Made by a program: the position numbers and the translations under genes. The notes under the pieces were generated by a model. That model did no database searches, was not told the origin of the DNA, and was given only the letters and a program-made list of their open reading frames with translations. Shown one piece after another: positions 1 to 6,803 of a stretch of 30,161 bases of DNA. Position 1 is the first letter of the stretch; each line of letters starts with the position of its first letter. This DNA is from a virus. The stretch lies in IMG/VR virus record IMGVR_UViG_3300029951_000087, positions 1 to 30,161 of that record; one strand, written 5' to 3'.

Positions 1-1
1 C

Positions 2-427
2 CAGACCGAGGGATGCGTGCAGATCGGTTTGATGTTTGCATGCATGGACGACCCGAAGCCTACTCTTGCCGAGAAATGGAATCGACGCGCCCCCACGCAG
101 GGCGCAGATGCGCGACCGGTGGCGATCTATCAGGTGCATATGAATGGATCAGGCACTTGGCTAGACATCACGCAGCGCGAGCACGAAGACAACGTCGCAC
201 GGGGCATAAAAAGTCGCATCGTCTACGCCACCCGCGACGCCGCGCCAAACATAAACGAGCAGCGGTATCTATGGCTGAGAGAGCAGCACTGGAACGAATC
301 AAATGTGGCTGTCGTCTTAGCACCGAAGAAGGCAGTAAAACTCGGTTACGACTGCCCAAGCGGCCAACGTCTAGACGAAATTATTGATGCTGCCCGCTCT
401 GCCATCGTTCCAAGGGAGAAGACATGA
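2..427 (+). CDS. Ead/Ea22-like phage accessory protein, probably 5'-truncated
   Basis: The frame is open from base 2, so the gene probably begins outside the window; internal candidate starts are GTG at 17 and ATG at 47. The visible protein (about 136 residues from 17) has AEKWNRRAP near its start, then a YQVHMNGSGTWLDITQ stretch and a later VYAT. This layout (KWNRRA linker, then a segment describing input such as Y/W...W.D.....Y) is typical of phage Ead/Ea22-like accessory proteins, a family of unknown function. It ends in an ATGA overlap with the DUF551 gene, which often sits next to or is fused with such proteins. No catalytic motif is seen. The family assignment is by pattern memory and is moderate; coding status is well supported by the overlap. 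Confidence 0.7.
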   Translation, partial: QTEGCVQIGLMFACMDDPKPTLAEKWNRRAPTQGADARPVAIYQVHMNGSGTWLDITQREHEDNVARGIKSRIVYATRDAAPNINEQRYLWLREQHWNESNVAVVLAPKKAVKLGYDCPSGQRLDEIIDAARSAIVPREKT

Positions 428-1068
428 CTGATCACGAAACGTTCGAAGCATGGTGGCTTGAACAGACCCGCCAAGGCGATCCTGCACGGCGCTTGAATCT
501 TCAGCGAGACGCGTTCATTGCAGGGATGCAAGCAGCCCGCGCCACTGCGGAAGAGAGCGAGCCTCTCCCAAAGGACTTTGCGTCATTTCACCGTCAAGCG
601 CATGCGTGGAAAGACCTGATGCATAGTGGAGAGCACGATCCTTGGTATGTTGCTATGCCCAACGGTGCATTGTTGAAGCTGGGCTATCACGCCGATGATG
701 CGGTGGATAAAGCGCACGCCGAGTTCATTGCTAACGCGATTAATACCGCGATGCGCAAGTCGCAACAAGACGCTGCTATCGAGTCGAAGCCAGCGGAATC
801 GCGCATATCAGATGCGTGGATTAGCGTGAAGGAGCGGCTGCCTGACTTCGATATTCCAGTGGCCGTTGCTTGGGACAAAGCGCCGTGGCGCACCGATGGC
901 GAATCGGCTATCGACGACATGCTGCATGCACGGAACAATGATTTTGACGGATGGCTCTGGTACACCGTTTCCACTGGCGATCTAGACGAATGGGATACGG
1001 AAGATATGCCGACTCACTGGATGGCACTTCCGGCTATCGAGTCGCAACGAAGAGGGGATGGATCGTGA
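424..1068 (+). CDS. DUF551 domain phage protein
   Basis: This protein has 214 residues. The C-terminal part (about 131-204) matches the DUF551 pattern: it opens with AWISVKERLPDFDIPV, has the internal DGWLWY, and closes with THWMALP. DUF551 proteins are common small accessory proteins of phages of Gram-negative bacteria, and their biochemical role is not known. The N-terminal 110 residues are helical and charged (FEAWW, FIAGMQAARA), a leader frequently seen before DUF551. The start ATG overlaps the previous stop (ATGA) and the stop overlaps the next GTG (GTGA), so the gene lies inside a translationally coupled early operon. Confidence 0.85.
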   Translation: MTDHETFEAWWLEQTRQGDPARRLNLQRDAFIAGMQAARATAEESEPLPKDFASFHRQAHAWKDLMHSGEHDPWYVAMPNGALLKLGYHADDAVDKAHAEFIANAINTAMRKSQQDAAIESKPAESRISDAWISVKERLPDFDIPVAVAWDKAPWRTDGESAIDDMLHARNNDFDGWLWYTVSTGDLDEWDTEDMPTHWMALPAIESQRRGDGS

Positions 1069-1325
1069 TACATCGAATTGTCTGCGCGGCAAACCGGAAG
1101 GCATTCACCGGCCATATTGTTCTCGGAATCCGTCATTGGGACGCCTTCATGCGCGGCATGCATTCGGAAGGCGATCCCGTCGACCAAGGCTTCATCGATA
1201 ACAAGGGCGTTTTCTTGAGCCGCACTGAGGCATGGAAAGTAGCCGAGGCCGCGGGCCAGATCATCCGTCGTGTAGGCGGCGATGAGACGAACGGCGGAAC
1301 GCTTTATTCCGAGAACCTTTACTGA
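1065..1325 (+). CDS. Conserved hypothetical phage protein
   Basis: This protein has 86 residues and starts at GTG 1065, which overlaps the previous TGA. A longer frame opens at 951 but lies inside the DUF551 gene, so the GTG is preferred. Visible signatures are GHIVLGIRHWDAFM, QGFIDNKGVFLSR and EAWKVAEAAGQI. The block GFIDNKGxFLxRxEAWxxAEAAGQI recurs in small phage proteins of unknown function in proteobacterial phages. There are no membrane segments. It is probably an accessory gene of the early operon; no function is proposed. Confidence 0.75.
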   Translation: MIHRIVCAANRKAFTGHIVLGIRHWDAFMRGMHSEGDPVDQGFIDNKGVFLSRTEAWKVAEAAGQIIRRVGGDETNGGTLYSENLY

Positions 1326-1350
1326 AGTGACCACAGCGGAGGGAGGGAGG

Positions 1351-1557
1351 ATGGACAAGTTGACGTTGATAACCGCGCTGCTGGATAAGGTGCGAGAACT
1401 GGATAACCATGCGGGGCTTTTGATAGGAATCGTCGTTCACGATCCTAAGGCTGGATCCGAATTGGCATTGCGGTTTCCTCCACGTTGCCCGGTTGGAGAT
1501 GTGGCGCTTGCTTGTGCGCAATTGACTGCGGCAGCTATGGGCAAGATAGCTGAGTAA
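1351..1557 (+). CDS. Small hypothetical protein
   Basis: This protein has 68 residues. The ATG at 1351 follows a very strong purine-rich ribosome binding site (GGAGGGAGGG) a few bases upstream, which decides the start over an in-frame Met at 1282 inside the previous gene. The sequence is amphipathic (LITALLDKVRELDNHAG, later CAQLTAAAMGKIAE), with no transmembrane segment or known motif. It is placed in the + strand early operon. Confidence 0.65.
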   Translation: MDKLTLITALLDKVRELDNHAGLLIGIVVHDPKAGSELALRFPPRCPVGDVALACAQLTAAAMGKIAE

Positions 1558-1558
1558 C

Positions 1559-1575
1559 TCCCGCTACTAGCGGGA
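1559..1575 (+). promoter_or_regulatory. Hairpin immediately upstream of a ribosome binding site
   Basis: TCCCGCT ACT AGCGGGA forms a 7-bp perfect stem with a 3-base loop, followed by a GGGGGAGAGAG ribosome binding site for the gene at 1588. No U-tract follows, so it is not an intrinsic terminator. A similar element (TCGCT AAT AGCGA) sits in front of the gene at 5106. It may shape translation initiation or RNA processing; the role is inferred. Confidence 0.4.
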
Positions 1576-1587
1576 AGGGGGAGAGAG

Positions 1588-1752
1588 ATGGATCCAGCTT
1601 TGAAGAAAATGCGCGCTCTCGCCGAGGCCGCAGCAATTATTGGCGCGGCAAGCAATATGGATACGTGGCCGAAGATCGTGATTCAGTTAATCGATGAGAT
1701 CGATCTACTGAAGACTGAGGTGGAACGGTTGACTCATGGAGATCCCGCGTGA
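1588..1752 (+). CDS. Small hypothetical protein (54 aa)
   Basis: The ATG at 1588 follows GGGGGAGAGAG. The 54-residue product begins MDPALKKMRALAEAAAI and ends in an acidic, coiled-coil-like helix (VIQLIDEIDLLKTEVERL). Its stop overlaps the GTG of the next gene (GTGA at 1749-1752), supporting coupled translation. No family is recognised; a short helical regulatory or adaptor protein is possible but unproven. Confidence 0.6.
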   Translation: MDPALKKMRALAEAAAIIGAASNMDTWPKIVIQLIDEIDLLKTEVERLTHGDPA

Positions 1753-1961
1753 AAAAGACAAAGTGGTATGACGGCGTCGAGCCTGTGCATAAGGGTGTCT
1801 ACGAACGGCGCTATTCGTGGGGTGTCAACTTAGCATATTTCGACGGTGCTGATTGGGGGCTTGCCAGCGAGACAGTGGAAGCGGCTCACCTCTGGGGCAC
1901 TCAGTCAGATGCGCGCGCGGAAGGCGGTCTGCCGTGGCGCGGCCTGACGGCACCAGCATGA
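1749..1961 (+). CDS. Small hypothetical phage protein (70 aa)
   Basis: A GTG start at 1749 overlaps the previous stop. The product is MKKTKWYDGVEPVHKGVYER followed by AYFDGADWGLASETVEAA and RGLTAPA. The pattern W-x-D-G...P...GVYER...W..FDG..W resembles small phage proteins that describe a short beta-sheet fold, frequently found among early accessory genes with no known role. The stop overlaps the ATG at 1958 (ATGA). Confidence 0.65.
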   Translation: MKKTKWYDGVEPVHKGVYERRYSWGVNLAYFDGADWGLASETVEAAHLWGTQSDARAEGGLPWRGLTAPA

Positions 1962-2035
1962 GCCATAACGTGGAAGCAGTACTTCGGGTTGCAGCGCTAT
2001 ATTTTGGGGTGACAAAGGAATGGAAGCACTTATAG
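1958..2035 (+). CDS. Very small ORF (25 aa) bridging two genes
   Basis: The ATG at 1958 overlaps the preceding stop (ATGA), and the 25-residue frame (MSHNVEAVLRVAALYFGVTK...) ends 16 bases inside the next gene. It may be a real coupled micro-gene, or simply a device that carries ribosomes to the weakly spaced start at 2020, where AAAGGA directly abuts the ATG. The sequence cannot distinguish these; coding confidence is low. Confidence 0.3.
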   Translation: MSHNVEAVLRVAALYFGVTKEWKHL

Positions 2036-2670
2036 CTCAAGTGGCCCCTGCGCCAAAAAAGAGCAAGCCGGCGCCGAACATCTATTGGACGATTAAGCAA
2101 AACTGGAATGGAGTGCTCTGGCCGCGGCTATGGCCGAACGAGGCATATGGATGGCGAGAAGTGAAGAAGGAGACTGGCAAGTCAAGACGCCAGATTGAGG
2201 CAACGCACGACTGGTCAATGGTTCGTGTTCATGTCAGCGAACTTACGCTCATTGCGCCTGCCGACCTCTCTTCCGAACGCGCTCTAGATGAAGCTATACC
2301 AGCTATTCCGCTTGAGATCGATGGAGTCAGCGGAATCATTGACGCAGGCCGGATGCATCTGCCGTCGGGCGTATATTTCTTGTATTTTCGCGGCGTTCTT
2401 CAATACGTTGGCAAGTCGGTAACTCCTGCTTCGCGCCTGAACCAGCATCGCCAGGTAGGGCGAGTATTTGATCAAGCGTTCGTGTTGCCCGTCCCGCAGT
2501 CCATGTTGGATCAGGTTGAGGGCGCATTAATAAGAAAATTCCAACCGCCGCTCAATGTAACGATGCCGATTGTCGGCCTTGATGACGACGCTCGCGTCTT
2601 GGCTGATCTTGGTTTTCAGGGTCGGCTGCTGGAACCCCCTGCGCCTATTGAGGAGAAAATCGATGTCTGA
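2020..2670 (+). CDS. GIY-YIG nuclease-like protein with an N-terminal extension
   Basis: This protein has 216 residues. Residues about 115-180 carry the GIY-YIG catalytic layout: GVY at 117-119, YVG at 129-131, a catalytic-type Arg139 (ASRLNQH), Glu167 (LDQVEGALI) and Asn179 (QPPLN). All key positions of the family are present, so it is predicted to be an active metal-dependent DNA endonuclease. The first 100 residues (TIKQNWNGVLWPRLWP, WREVKKETGKSRRQIE) form an unrecognised extension that may bind DNA. It lies two genes before the integrase. Possible jobs are cleavage of host or competitor DNA, or recombination; none is shown by context. The start codon has unusually close Shine-Dalgarno spacing. 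Confidence 0.85.
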   Translation: MEALIAQVAPAPKKSKPAPNIYWTIKQNWNGVLWPRLWPNEAYGWREVKKETGKSRRQIEATHDWSMVRVHVSELTLIAPADLSSERALDEAIPAIPLEIDGVSGIIDAGRMHLPSGVYFLYFRGVLQYVGKSVTPASRLNQHRQVGRVFDQAFVLPVPQSMLDQVEGALIRKFQPPLNVTMPIVGLDDDARVLADLGFQGRLLEPPAPIEEKIDV

Positions 2671-2908
2671 CAGACTTATGACCGCCGAGGAAATCGAGCG
2701 CATGACCGGCTGGAAGCGTTACACGAAGCAAGTGCAGTGGTTCTTGGAACAGTTTGGCGTGAGGGTCGCCGTATGCGCCGACGGCAGTCCGGTCATGACC
2801 TGGGCGAACTTCAATGCGCTGAACGCGCGCCGGCTTGGATTATCATCCACCGAACCAGCGCCCAAGAAGCGCTTCGCCCTCGTCTCTGATAACAGAAGCG
2901 CCAAATGA
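2663..2908 (+). CDS. DUF4224 domain protein, integrase partner
   Basis: This protein has 81 residues. The start is ATG 2663 (AGGAGAAAATCG ATG), overlapping the previous gene by 8 bases. The opening MTAEEIERMTGWKRYTKQVQ followed by VRVAVCADGSPVMTW matches DUF4224, a short winged-helix-like DNA-binding family repeatedly found directly upstream of phage integrases in beta-proteobacteria. The stop overlaps the integrase ATG (ATGA). By position it may act as an excisionase or direction factor, but that is inference; no phage-specific experimental function is known to me. Confidence 0.8.
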   Translation: MSDRLMTAEEIERMTGWKRYTKQVQWFLEQFGVRVAVCADGSPVMTWANFNALNARRLGLSSTEPAPKKRFALVSDNRSAK

Positions 2909-3966
2909 ATGCACGTCGCCGCACCGTCCCTGACGGGCTCCCTAACCGCGTCTATCCGAAGAGCGGAAGCTGGTATTGGTTTCCGAAGGGCGGCCGGTGG
3001 ATCAAGCTATGCCGGATCGATGAAGGCAACCTCAAGATGCTCAAGCGACTGGCAGCCGAGATGGAGAAGCGCGAGGGTTTGAAGGGAACCGGCAATATCC
3101 CCGCCTTTGTCGACATGTACATCGCCGCCAAGAAAGATGAGCATCGCGAGAAGGGTTGGTCGAATTATGGTAACCCGGTAAAGGCAGACTTCATCAACTT
3201 TGATCTTGAGGGTGTCGATGCTGCAGCATGCGCGCGATTCCTCAAAGCCCATTGGTCGACGAAGCTATCGATGCAGCGAGCCATGCGCGCGTTCCTGAGC
3301 GGCTTCTTTCAGTGGTGCCGGGAAGAAGGCTATTACGACCAGCCGAACCCAATGACGGGCATGCGCATCAACTCCCCGCGCCCGCGCCAGGTGTACATCA
3401 CGAACGAGCACTTCGAGGCTATCCGGGCGCAGCTCGCCAGCCAGCCGATGATCTTGTGCATGGTCGATCTGTGCTACCTGACGCTGCAGCGATCCACCGA
3501 GATCCGTGACCTGCGCTGGCGCAAGACCGACGACAAGACTGCGAACTGGGTGGACCGCGATAACGGCGTGATTCACTTCGTGCCGTCGAAAACCCGCGAG
3601 TCGAGCGGCATCGCGATTGATTGGCCCATCACGCCTGAGATCGAAGCCGTTCTTGAGCGCGCGCGGACGTTCGGCAAAGTTAAGTCTCCCTACGTCATCC
3701 ACACGCCGAAGGGTGGTCAATGGGTCAACACGCACGCGCTGAAGATGTGGCACAAGGCATGCAAAGCTGCCAAGCTTGAAAGCTACAAATACACGATCAA
3801 GGACATCCGCGCGAAGGCAATGACCGATGCCGAAGCGCAGGGATATGAGATGGATGCCTTGAAGGTTGCCGCGGCGCACAGCGACATTGCGACAACGAAG
3901 GTTTATATGAAAGACCGCAAGACGCCGCTCAGTAATATCCTTTTGAAGCTGCCGAAAAGCGCATAA
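2905..3966 (+). CDS. int: Tyrosine-recombinase phage integrase
   Basis: This protein has 353 residues. A short N-terminal arm-binding-like region (WYWFPKGGRWIKL) and a SAM-like core-binding helix bundle (about 63-165) precede the catalytic domain. Catalytic residues are readable: Arg196 (LTLQRSTEIRDLRW), beta-hairpin Lys229 (VPSKT), Lys299-x-x-Arg302 in box II (IKDIRAKAMTDA, Lys where many members have His), His325 (AAAHSDIATT) and the nucleophile Tyr334 (KVYMKDR). It should catalyse site-specific integration and excision between attP and attB. It is coupled by ATGA to the DUF4224 gene, and the probable attP lies immediately downstream, a normal int-att arrangement. Confidence 0.95.
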   Translation: MNARRRTVPDGLPNRVYPKSGSWYWFPKGGRWIKLCRIDEGNLKMLKRLAAEMEKREGLKGTGNIPAFVDMYIAAKKDEHREKGWSNYGNPVKADFINFDLEGVDAAACARFLKAHWSTKLSMQRAMRAFLSGFFQWCREEGYYDQPNPMTGMRINSPRPRQVYITNEHFEAIRAQLASQPMILCMVDLCYLTLQRSTEIRDLRWRKTDDKTANWVDRDNGVIHFVPSKTRESSGIAIDWPITPEIEAVLERARTFGKVKSPYVIHTPKGGQWVNTHALKMWHKACKAAKLESYKYTIKDIRAKAMTDAEAQGYEMDALKVAAAHSDIATTKVYMKDRKTPLSNILLKLPKSA

Positions 3967-4161
3967 ATATTAGAAGCCATATTAGAAGATCGTTGCTGGT
4001 ATTGGGTTTCAAGGCAAAAAAACTGAGTGCCGCTCAAAGCGTGAAAATCACGGTTCGGCCTTACTGGATAATCGTTTGAAGGCAGTCATTTCTAATATTC
4101 TGCACAAAAAACAGGCACGAAGGCATAAGGCTTTGCGGAACAAAAGCAGTAAATATTAGAA
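3967..4161. other. attP: Probable attP: cluster of arm-type integrase sites
   Basis: The noncoding interval after int carries four copies of the 9-mer ATATTAGAA. Direct copies lie at 3967-3975, 3979-3987 and 4153-4161, and one inverted copy at 4090-4098. The first two start 12 bp apart and directly abut the int stop. Flanking arm sites around a central spacer with no gene are the expected form of a lambda-type attP (P and P' arms). A core candidate is the short inverted repeat CGTGA AAA TCACG at 4040-4052, but the exact crossover cannot be fixed without the attB. No tRNA fragment is recognised. The rest of 3967-4214 shows no other gene. Confidence 0.65.
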
Positions 4162-4214
4162 ACTTTCGGCCGATGATAGGATTGGATTTTGCCGCTGAGC
4201 GGCGAGGAGGCGGG

Positions 4215-4448
4215 ATGCTTGAACTAAACGTAGACAAGGAAATGGCCGACGCGCTATGGGATGCGTCGAGAGAGTCGAACCCGGCGGTTCTGACCGTATT
4301 TCACGATGGAAAACTGATCCAATTCCGGCTTGGCTTCCGCTCTTCCGAGATCATCAAGCATGGGCCGACAGGCTGGCGACATGGAAAGGAATGCACGGTG
4401 AAGCTGGAATTGGTGCAGTTGGTTGACGCGACGATGGAGACGTTATGA
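4215..4448 (+). CDS. Small hypothetical protein (77 aa)
   Basis: The ATG at 4215 is chosen because a strong GAGGAGGCGGG ribosome binding site precedes it; an in-frame ATG at 4173 lacks one. The product begins MLELNVDKEMADALWDASRE and has a beta-like middle (AVLTVFHDGKLIQFRLGF). It is the first gene after attP and couples by ATGA to the next. No family is recognised. Confidence 0.65.
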   Translation: MLELNVDKEMADALWDASRESNPAVLTVFHDGKLIQFRLGFRSSEIIKHGPTGWRHGKECTVKLELVQLVDATMETL

Positions 4449-4810
4449 CGGATCGAGAATTGACTGAACTGGCTGCCAAAGCCGCAGGCCTATCTGGTCG
4501 GTGGAACGAACCGTTTCAATGGCTGGATTTGGACGGCGCTCATACCAAAGGCAAAGCGCGGACTGCGTGGAGCCCATTGATCGACGACGGCGACGCGCTA
4601 CGGCTGGCCGTGAAACTTGACATCAGCATCCGACAGCAATTCGCGATGGTGCAGGCCGAATATCCGTTGCTCGACGAAGAATACAACACAAGAAAGGTGC
4701 TCTGCGAGGGCGTGCTAGATGATTACTATGCTGCGACGCGACGTGCAATCGTCCGGGCGGCCGTTGAAATCGGGAAGAAGGTTGACGCGCCGCTAGTACG
4801 GGCTGATTGA
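4445..4810 (+). CDS. Phage ABA-sandwich-like small protein
   Basis: This protein has 121 residues. The early MTDRELTELAAKAAG and the central WSPLIDDGDALRLAVKLDI are characteristic of small phage proteins with the phage ABA-sandwich type domain (W-x-P-L-x-D-D-x-D-A-L-x-L). The C-terminal helix (YYAATRRAIVRAAVEIGKK) is also usual. The function of the family is unknown. The start overlaps the previous stop (ATGA). Confidence 0.7.
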   Translation: MTDRELTELAAKAAGLSGRWNEPFQWLDLDGAHTKGKARTAWSPLIDDGDALRLAVKLDISIRQQFAMVQAEYPLLDEEYNTRKVLCEGVLDDYYAATRRAIVRAAVEIGKKVDAPLVRAD

Positions 4811-5088
4811 CCGTCGCTAAAAGGAAGTGAGATGAAAATTTCGGAATACATCGAAGCGCTTCAGGCAATTCATGCGACTGAAGGCGATTTGGAAGTGGTA
4901 ACGCATCACGCCGGTCAAGGCGCGTCATCGATCGGCCTAGACTTCGCGGCGCTCTCTGCGCCTCGTGTCGGGTACACGTACTCTCATATGGGCGGTAAAG
5001 GCGTGAGCGCAACGAAGAGAGAGCCGACCGACACGATCAAAGAGATCGGGAAAGTCGTCTTTATCCACGGATGATTGATCGTCGCTAA
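4804..5088 (+). repeat. Duplicated 17-base spacer motif, copies at 4804-4820 and 5072-5088
   Basis: TGATTGAYCGTCGCTAA occurs at 4804-4820 and again at 5072-5088 with one difference (C/T). Both copies span the stop codon of one gene and lead into the ribosome binding site of the next. Because the match covers coding and noncoding positions, it looks like a copied intergenic segment rather than codon constraint. Its role is unknown. Confidence 0.5.
4832..5074 (+). CDS. Small hypothetical protein (80 aa)
   Basis: An AAAGGAAGTGAG ribosome binding site precedes the ATG at 4832. The N-terminus MKISEYIEALQAIHATEGDL followed by EVVTHH resembles a widespread class of short phage proteins that begin with an MKISEYI helix and an EGD-LEV strand. 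The C-terminal half is polar. No function is assigned. The gene lies between two related spacers (4804-4820 and 5072-5088) that share a 17-base motif. Confidence 0.65.
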   Translation: MKISEYIEALQAIHATEGDLEVVTHHAGQGASSIGLDFAALSAPRVGYTYSHMGGKGVSATKREPTDTIKEIGKVVFIHG

Positions 5089-5094
5089 TAGCGA
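5082..5094 (+). promoter_or_regulatory. Hairpin upstream of a ribosome binding site
   Basis: TCGCT AAT AGCGA is a 5-bp stem with a 3-base loop directly before GAGAGGAGATGGG of the gene at 5106. It has the same CGCTA-N-TAGCG design as the hairpin at 1559-1575. The lack of a U-run argues against a terminator. The regulatory role is inferred. Confidence 0.35.
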
Positions 5095-5105
5095 GAGGAG
5101 ATGGG

Positions 5106-5561
5106 ATGAAAACAGCAATTATGGAACTGGGCCACTTGGTGAACTTCACGATTCCAGCCGATATGCCGGATTCCGGCTGCTATGTGGAAATGCCGGGTTT
5201 CAAGGGCAATATCACGCGCGCCGAGCTTCAGGCGATGATCGACCAGGCGCGCTCTGTGAGCGTCTATACCGTCGGCGGCATAGGTGGCGGCGGCGGCGTA
5301 GGACCGGCTCAATTCGCCGCTGGCTCCAATGGGTCTGTGGGTGGGTTTGGCGGCGGGGCCGCAGGACCGACCGACGATAGCTACTGGCGAAACAAAGCGA
5401 AGGAACTGAACAGGCCGATTTCCGTTGTAGGTTTTAGCAGCGGTAACGGAGCCTTTACCGGATGGCTATTCCCCGATGGGCATTCCGAGCAGCTTCCTGT
5501 TGGCGAAACGCCCGTGTGGCCGAAGGTTGACGCGGCGCGACAGGCCGGGAGGGAGGGATGA
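5106..5561 (+). CDS. Hypothetical protein with a glycine-rich linker
   Basis: This protein has 151 residues. Residues about 1-55 form one small domain (FTIPADMPDSGCYVEMPGF, AELQAMIDQARSV). They are followed by a glycine-rich linker (about 57-92, GGIGGGGGVG) and a second segment (YWRNKAKELNRPISVVGFSS). The two-domain shape with a flexible linker is unusual for the small genes here. The ATG at 5106 has GAGAGGAGATGGG upstream. The stop overlaps the next start (ATGA at 5558). No family is recognised. Confidence 0.65.
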   Translation: MKTAIMELGHLVNFTIPADMPDSGCYVEMPGFKGNITRAELQAMIDQARSVSVYTVGGIGGGGGVGPAQFAAGSNGSVGGFGGGAAGPTDDSYWRNKAKELNRPISVVGFSSGNGAFTGWLFPDGHSEQLPVGETPVWPKVDAARQAGREG

Positions 5562-5878
5562 TGAAACCGGTATGGTACGGGTTGTATGAGCGAATCGCCA
5601 GAGTGAACGGACTTACCGGGCACGGGCGTAGGGTGCTGCGGCGGCAAATGCGGAGTGAATTTCGGGATAACCTTCGAACGGCTCGGGCGGCCCTAGCGCC
5701 ATTTGCCGGCAAGCGGATGACGAGCGTTACGCCTGAGCAGATAAAGGAAGCCCTGATTGCCGCTTTCGCACCACCAGAACAGGTCGAACTCAATATAACT
5801 TTCGCAGACGGAAAGATATTGCACGTCTCGGCAAGTGGCGCTGTCGAAATGCTGGAACTGGCCGGGAGGGACGGGTAA
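5558..5878 (+). CDS. Hypothetical protein (106 aa)
   Basis: The ATG-ATG start at 5558 follows GGGAGGGA. The N-terminal half is basic and helical (RRVLRRQMRSEFRDNLRTAR), which could contact nucleic acid. The C-terminal half has TPEQIKEALIAAFAPPEQ and ends with a strand-rich FADGKILHVSASG. No known domain is recognised. It shares ATGA-type or abutting junctions with both neighbours, so it belongs to the same transcription unit. Confidence 0.6.
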   Translation: MMKPVWYGLYERIARVNGLTGHGRRVLRRQMRSEFRDNLRTARAALAPFAGKRMTSVTPEQIKEALIAAFAPPEQVELNITFADGKILHVSASGAVEMLELAGRDG

Positions 5879-6201
5879 TGTTTGATGATGACGAACCACC
5901 GGTCAGACTGATCGACCCGCACAAGGAAGTGCTGACCGGAACGGGATGCGAATTGGATGCGATCGGCGATTTGCCGGACGTGGACTTGCCGCGCGCCAAG
6001 GTCGAGACCGATGCCTCTTACAGGGAGCGCCTAGCCGTCAAACTGACGTCCTGGTTCGACACGCTCACCCCAGCAATAGCCACGGGCGAATATCTTGACC
6101 ATTGGCACCGCGGCGCGACGAGCGGCGAAACGAACGCACCTCCGGACGACACGAAGCCCCGAGAGAACCACGTTCGCGATGCTGTGCGGGCGAATTCTTA
6201 G
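5878..6201 (+). CDS. Hypothetical protein (107 aa)
   Basis: The start ATG lies immediately at the preceding stop (TAATG). The product is strongly acidic at the N-terminus (MFDDDEPPVRLIDPHKEV), has the middle segment VETDASYRERLAVKL and ends in a polar, proline-containing tail. The TDASYRERL stretch resembles a motif seen in many phage structural proteins, but the rest does not support a structural role. Function unknown. Confidence 0.55.
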   Translation: MFDDDEPPVRLIDPHKEVLTGTGCELDAIGDLPDVDLPRAKVETDASYRERLAVKLTSWFDTLTPAIATGEYLDHWHRGATSGETNAPPDDTKPRENHVRDAVRANS

Positions 6202-6209
6202 GAGATTGC

Positions 6210-6296
6210 GTGAGCACAAACGAACGCATCTGGCTTGCGATCATCGCTTTCTGGGTGGTCGTAGACCTTGGTTTGATGGCGTGTCTGAAGCCATAG
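6210..6296 (+). CDS. Single-span micro-membrane protein (28 aa)
   Basis: A GTG at 6210 follows AGGAG at 6200-6204, a good ribosome binding site that overlaps the previous stop. The 28-residue product is mostly one hydrophobic helix (IWLAIIAFWVVVDLGLMA) with a short polar start (MSTNER). Small membrane proteins of this shape occur among phage accessory genes, but no role can be named. It is followed 9 bases later by another GTG-start gene. Confidence 0.5.
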   Translation: MSTNERIWLAIIAFWVVVDLGLMACLKP

Positions 6297-6304
6297 GAGA
6301 GCGC

Positions 6305-6508
6305 GTGATTAACCCAATCAAGTCTTTGTGTGCCGCACACTCCGCGTGCAAAGAGCAGAAGAGAATCAACCAAGCTTGGGACGAAGAATATAGTCGCGCC
6401 AAGCCGGCCGAATACCCGTGCACAATAGGTCAATCCGGCATCACCGACCTGACCGCCCGCGAATGGCGCGGCCCGGTGCACGATGGTGAGACTGGGGCGA
6501 CTAAATAG
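6305..6508 (+). CDS. Small hypothetical protein (67 aa)
   Basis: A GTG at 6305 with GGAG five bases upstream sets the start; a longer in-frame ORF from 6095 overlaps an established gene and is rejected. The product (INPIKSLCAAHSACKEQK, later DLTAREWRGPV) contains three cysteines and a charged middle. No family is recognised. It sits between two membrane-associated small genes. Confidence 0.55.
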   Translation: MINPIKSLCAAHSACKEQKRINQAWDEEYSRAKPAEYPCTIGQSGITDLTAREWRGPVHDGETGATK

Positions 6509-6516
6509 GAGATGAG

Positions 6517-6789
6517 ATGGAAGAGACAGCAAGGATCGTAATGGCGATTCTGTTTGGCGCACTATCACTGTCATCCGCCATCGGATGCTATTCAATGGCC
6601 GCAAGATGGAACCCATTTAAGCCAACAGCAGAGTTGGCGAAACCAGAGCCGACCCAAAGCGAGCGGTCGCTACAAGGTCCTTTGTCGGCACCAGAGATGG
6701 CATTCCGTCTATCCGTTGCTCAGCCAGGAGACTATGAATTAAAGGTCTACGATGGCGGGAAGCGCTATATCTTTGATCGTGTAAGGTAA
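6517..6789 (+). CDS. Small membrane-anchored hypothetical protein
   Basis: This protein has 90 residues. Residues about 6-28 (RIVMAILFGALSLSSAIGCY) form a hydrophobic helix that may be a membrane anchor or signal-anchor. It is followed by a proline- and glutamate-containing linker and a compact end (FRLSVAQPGDYELKVYDGGK). The start ATG has TAGGAGATGAG upstream. Its place next to other small membrane genes hints at envelope localisation. Function unknown. Confidence 0.6.
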   Translation: MEETARIVMAILFGALSLSSAIGCYSMAARWNPFKPTAELAKPEPTQSERSLQGPLSAPEMAFRLSVAQPGDYELKVYDGGKRYIFDRVR

Positions 6790-6803
6790 CGGACAGAGAT
6801 GAG

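Noticed and set aside
3265-3879. - strand frame of 204 codons opposite the integrase
   Set aside because: Antisense to conserved catalytic residues, with no motif or ribosome binding site of its own.
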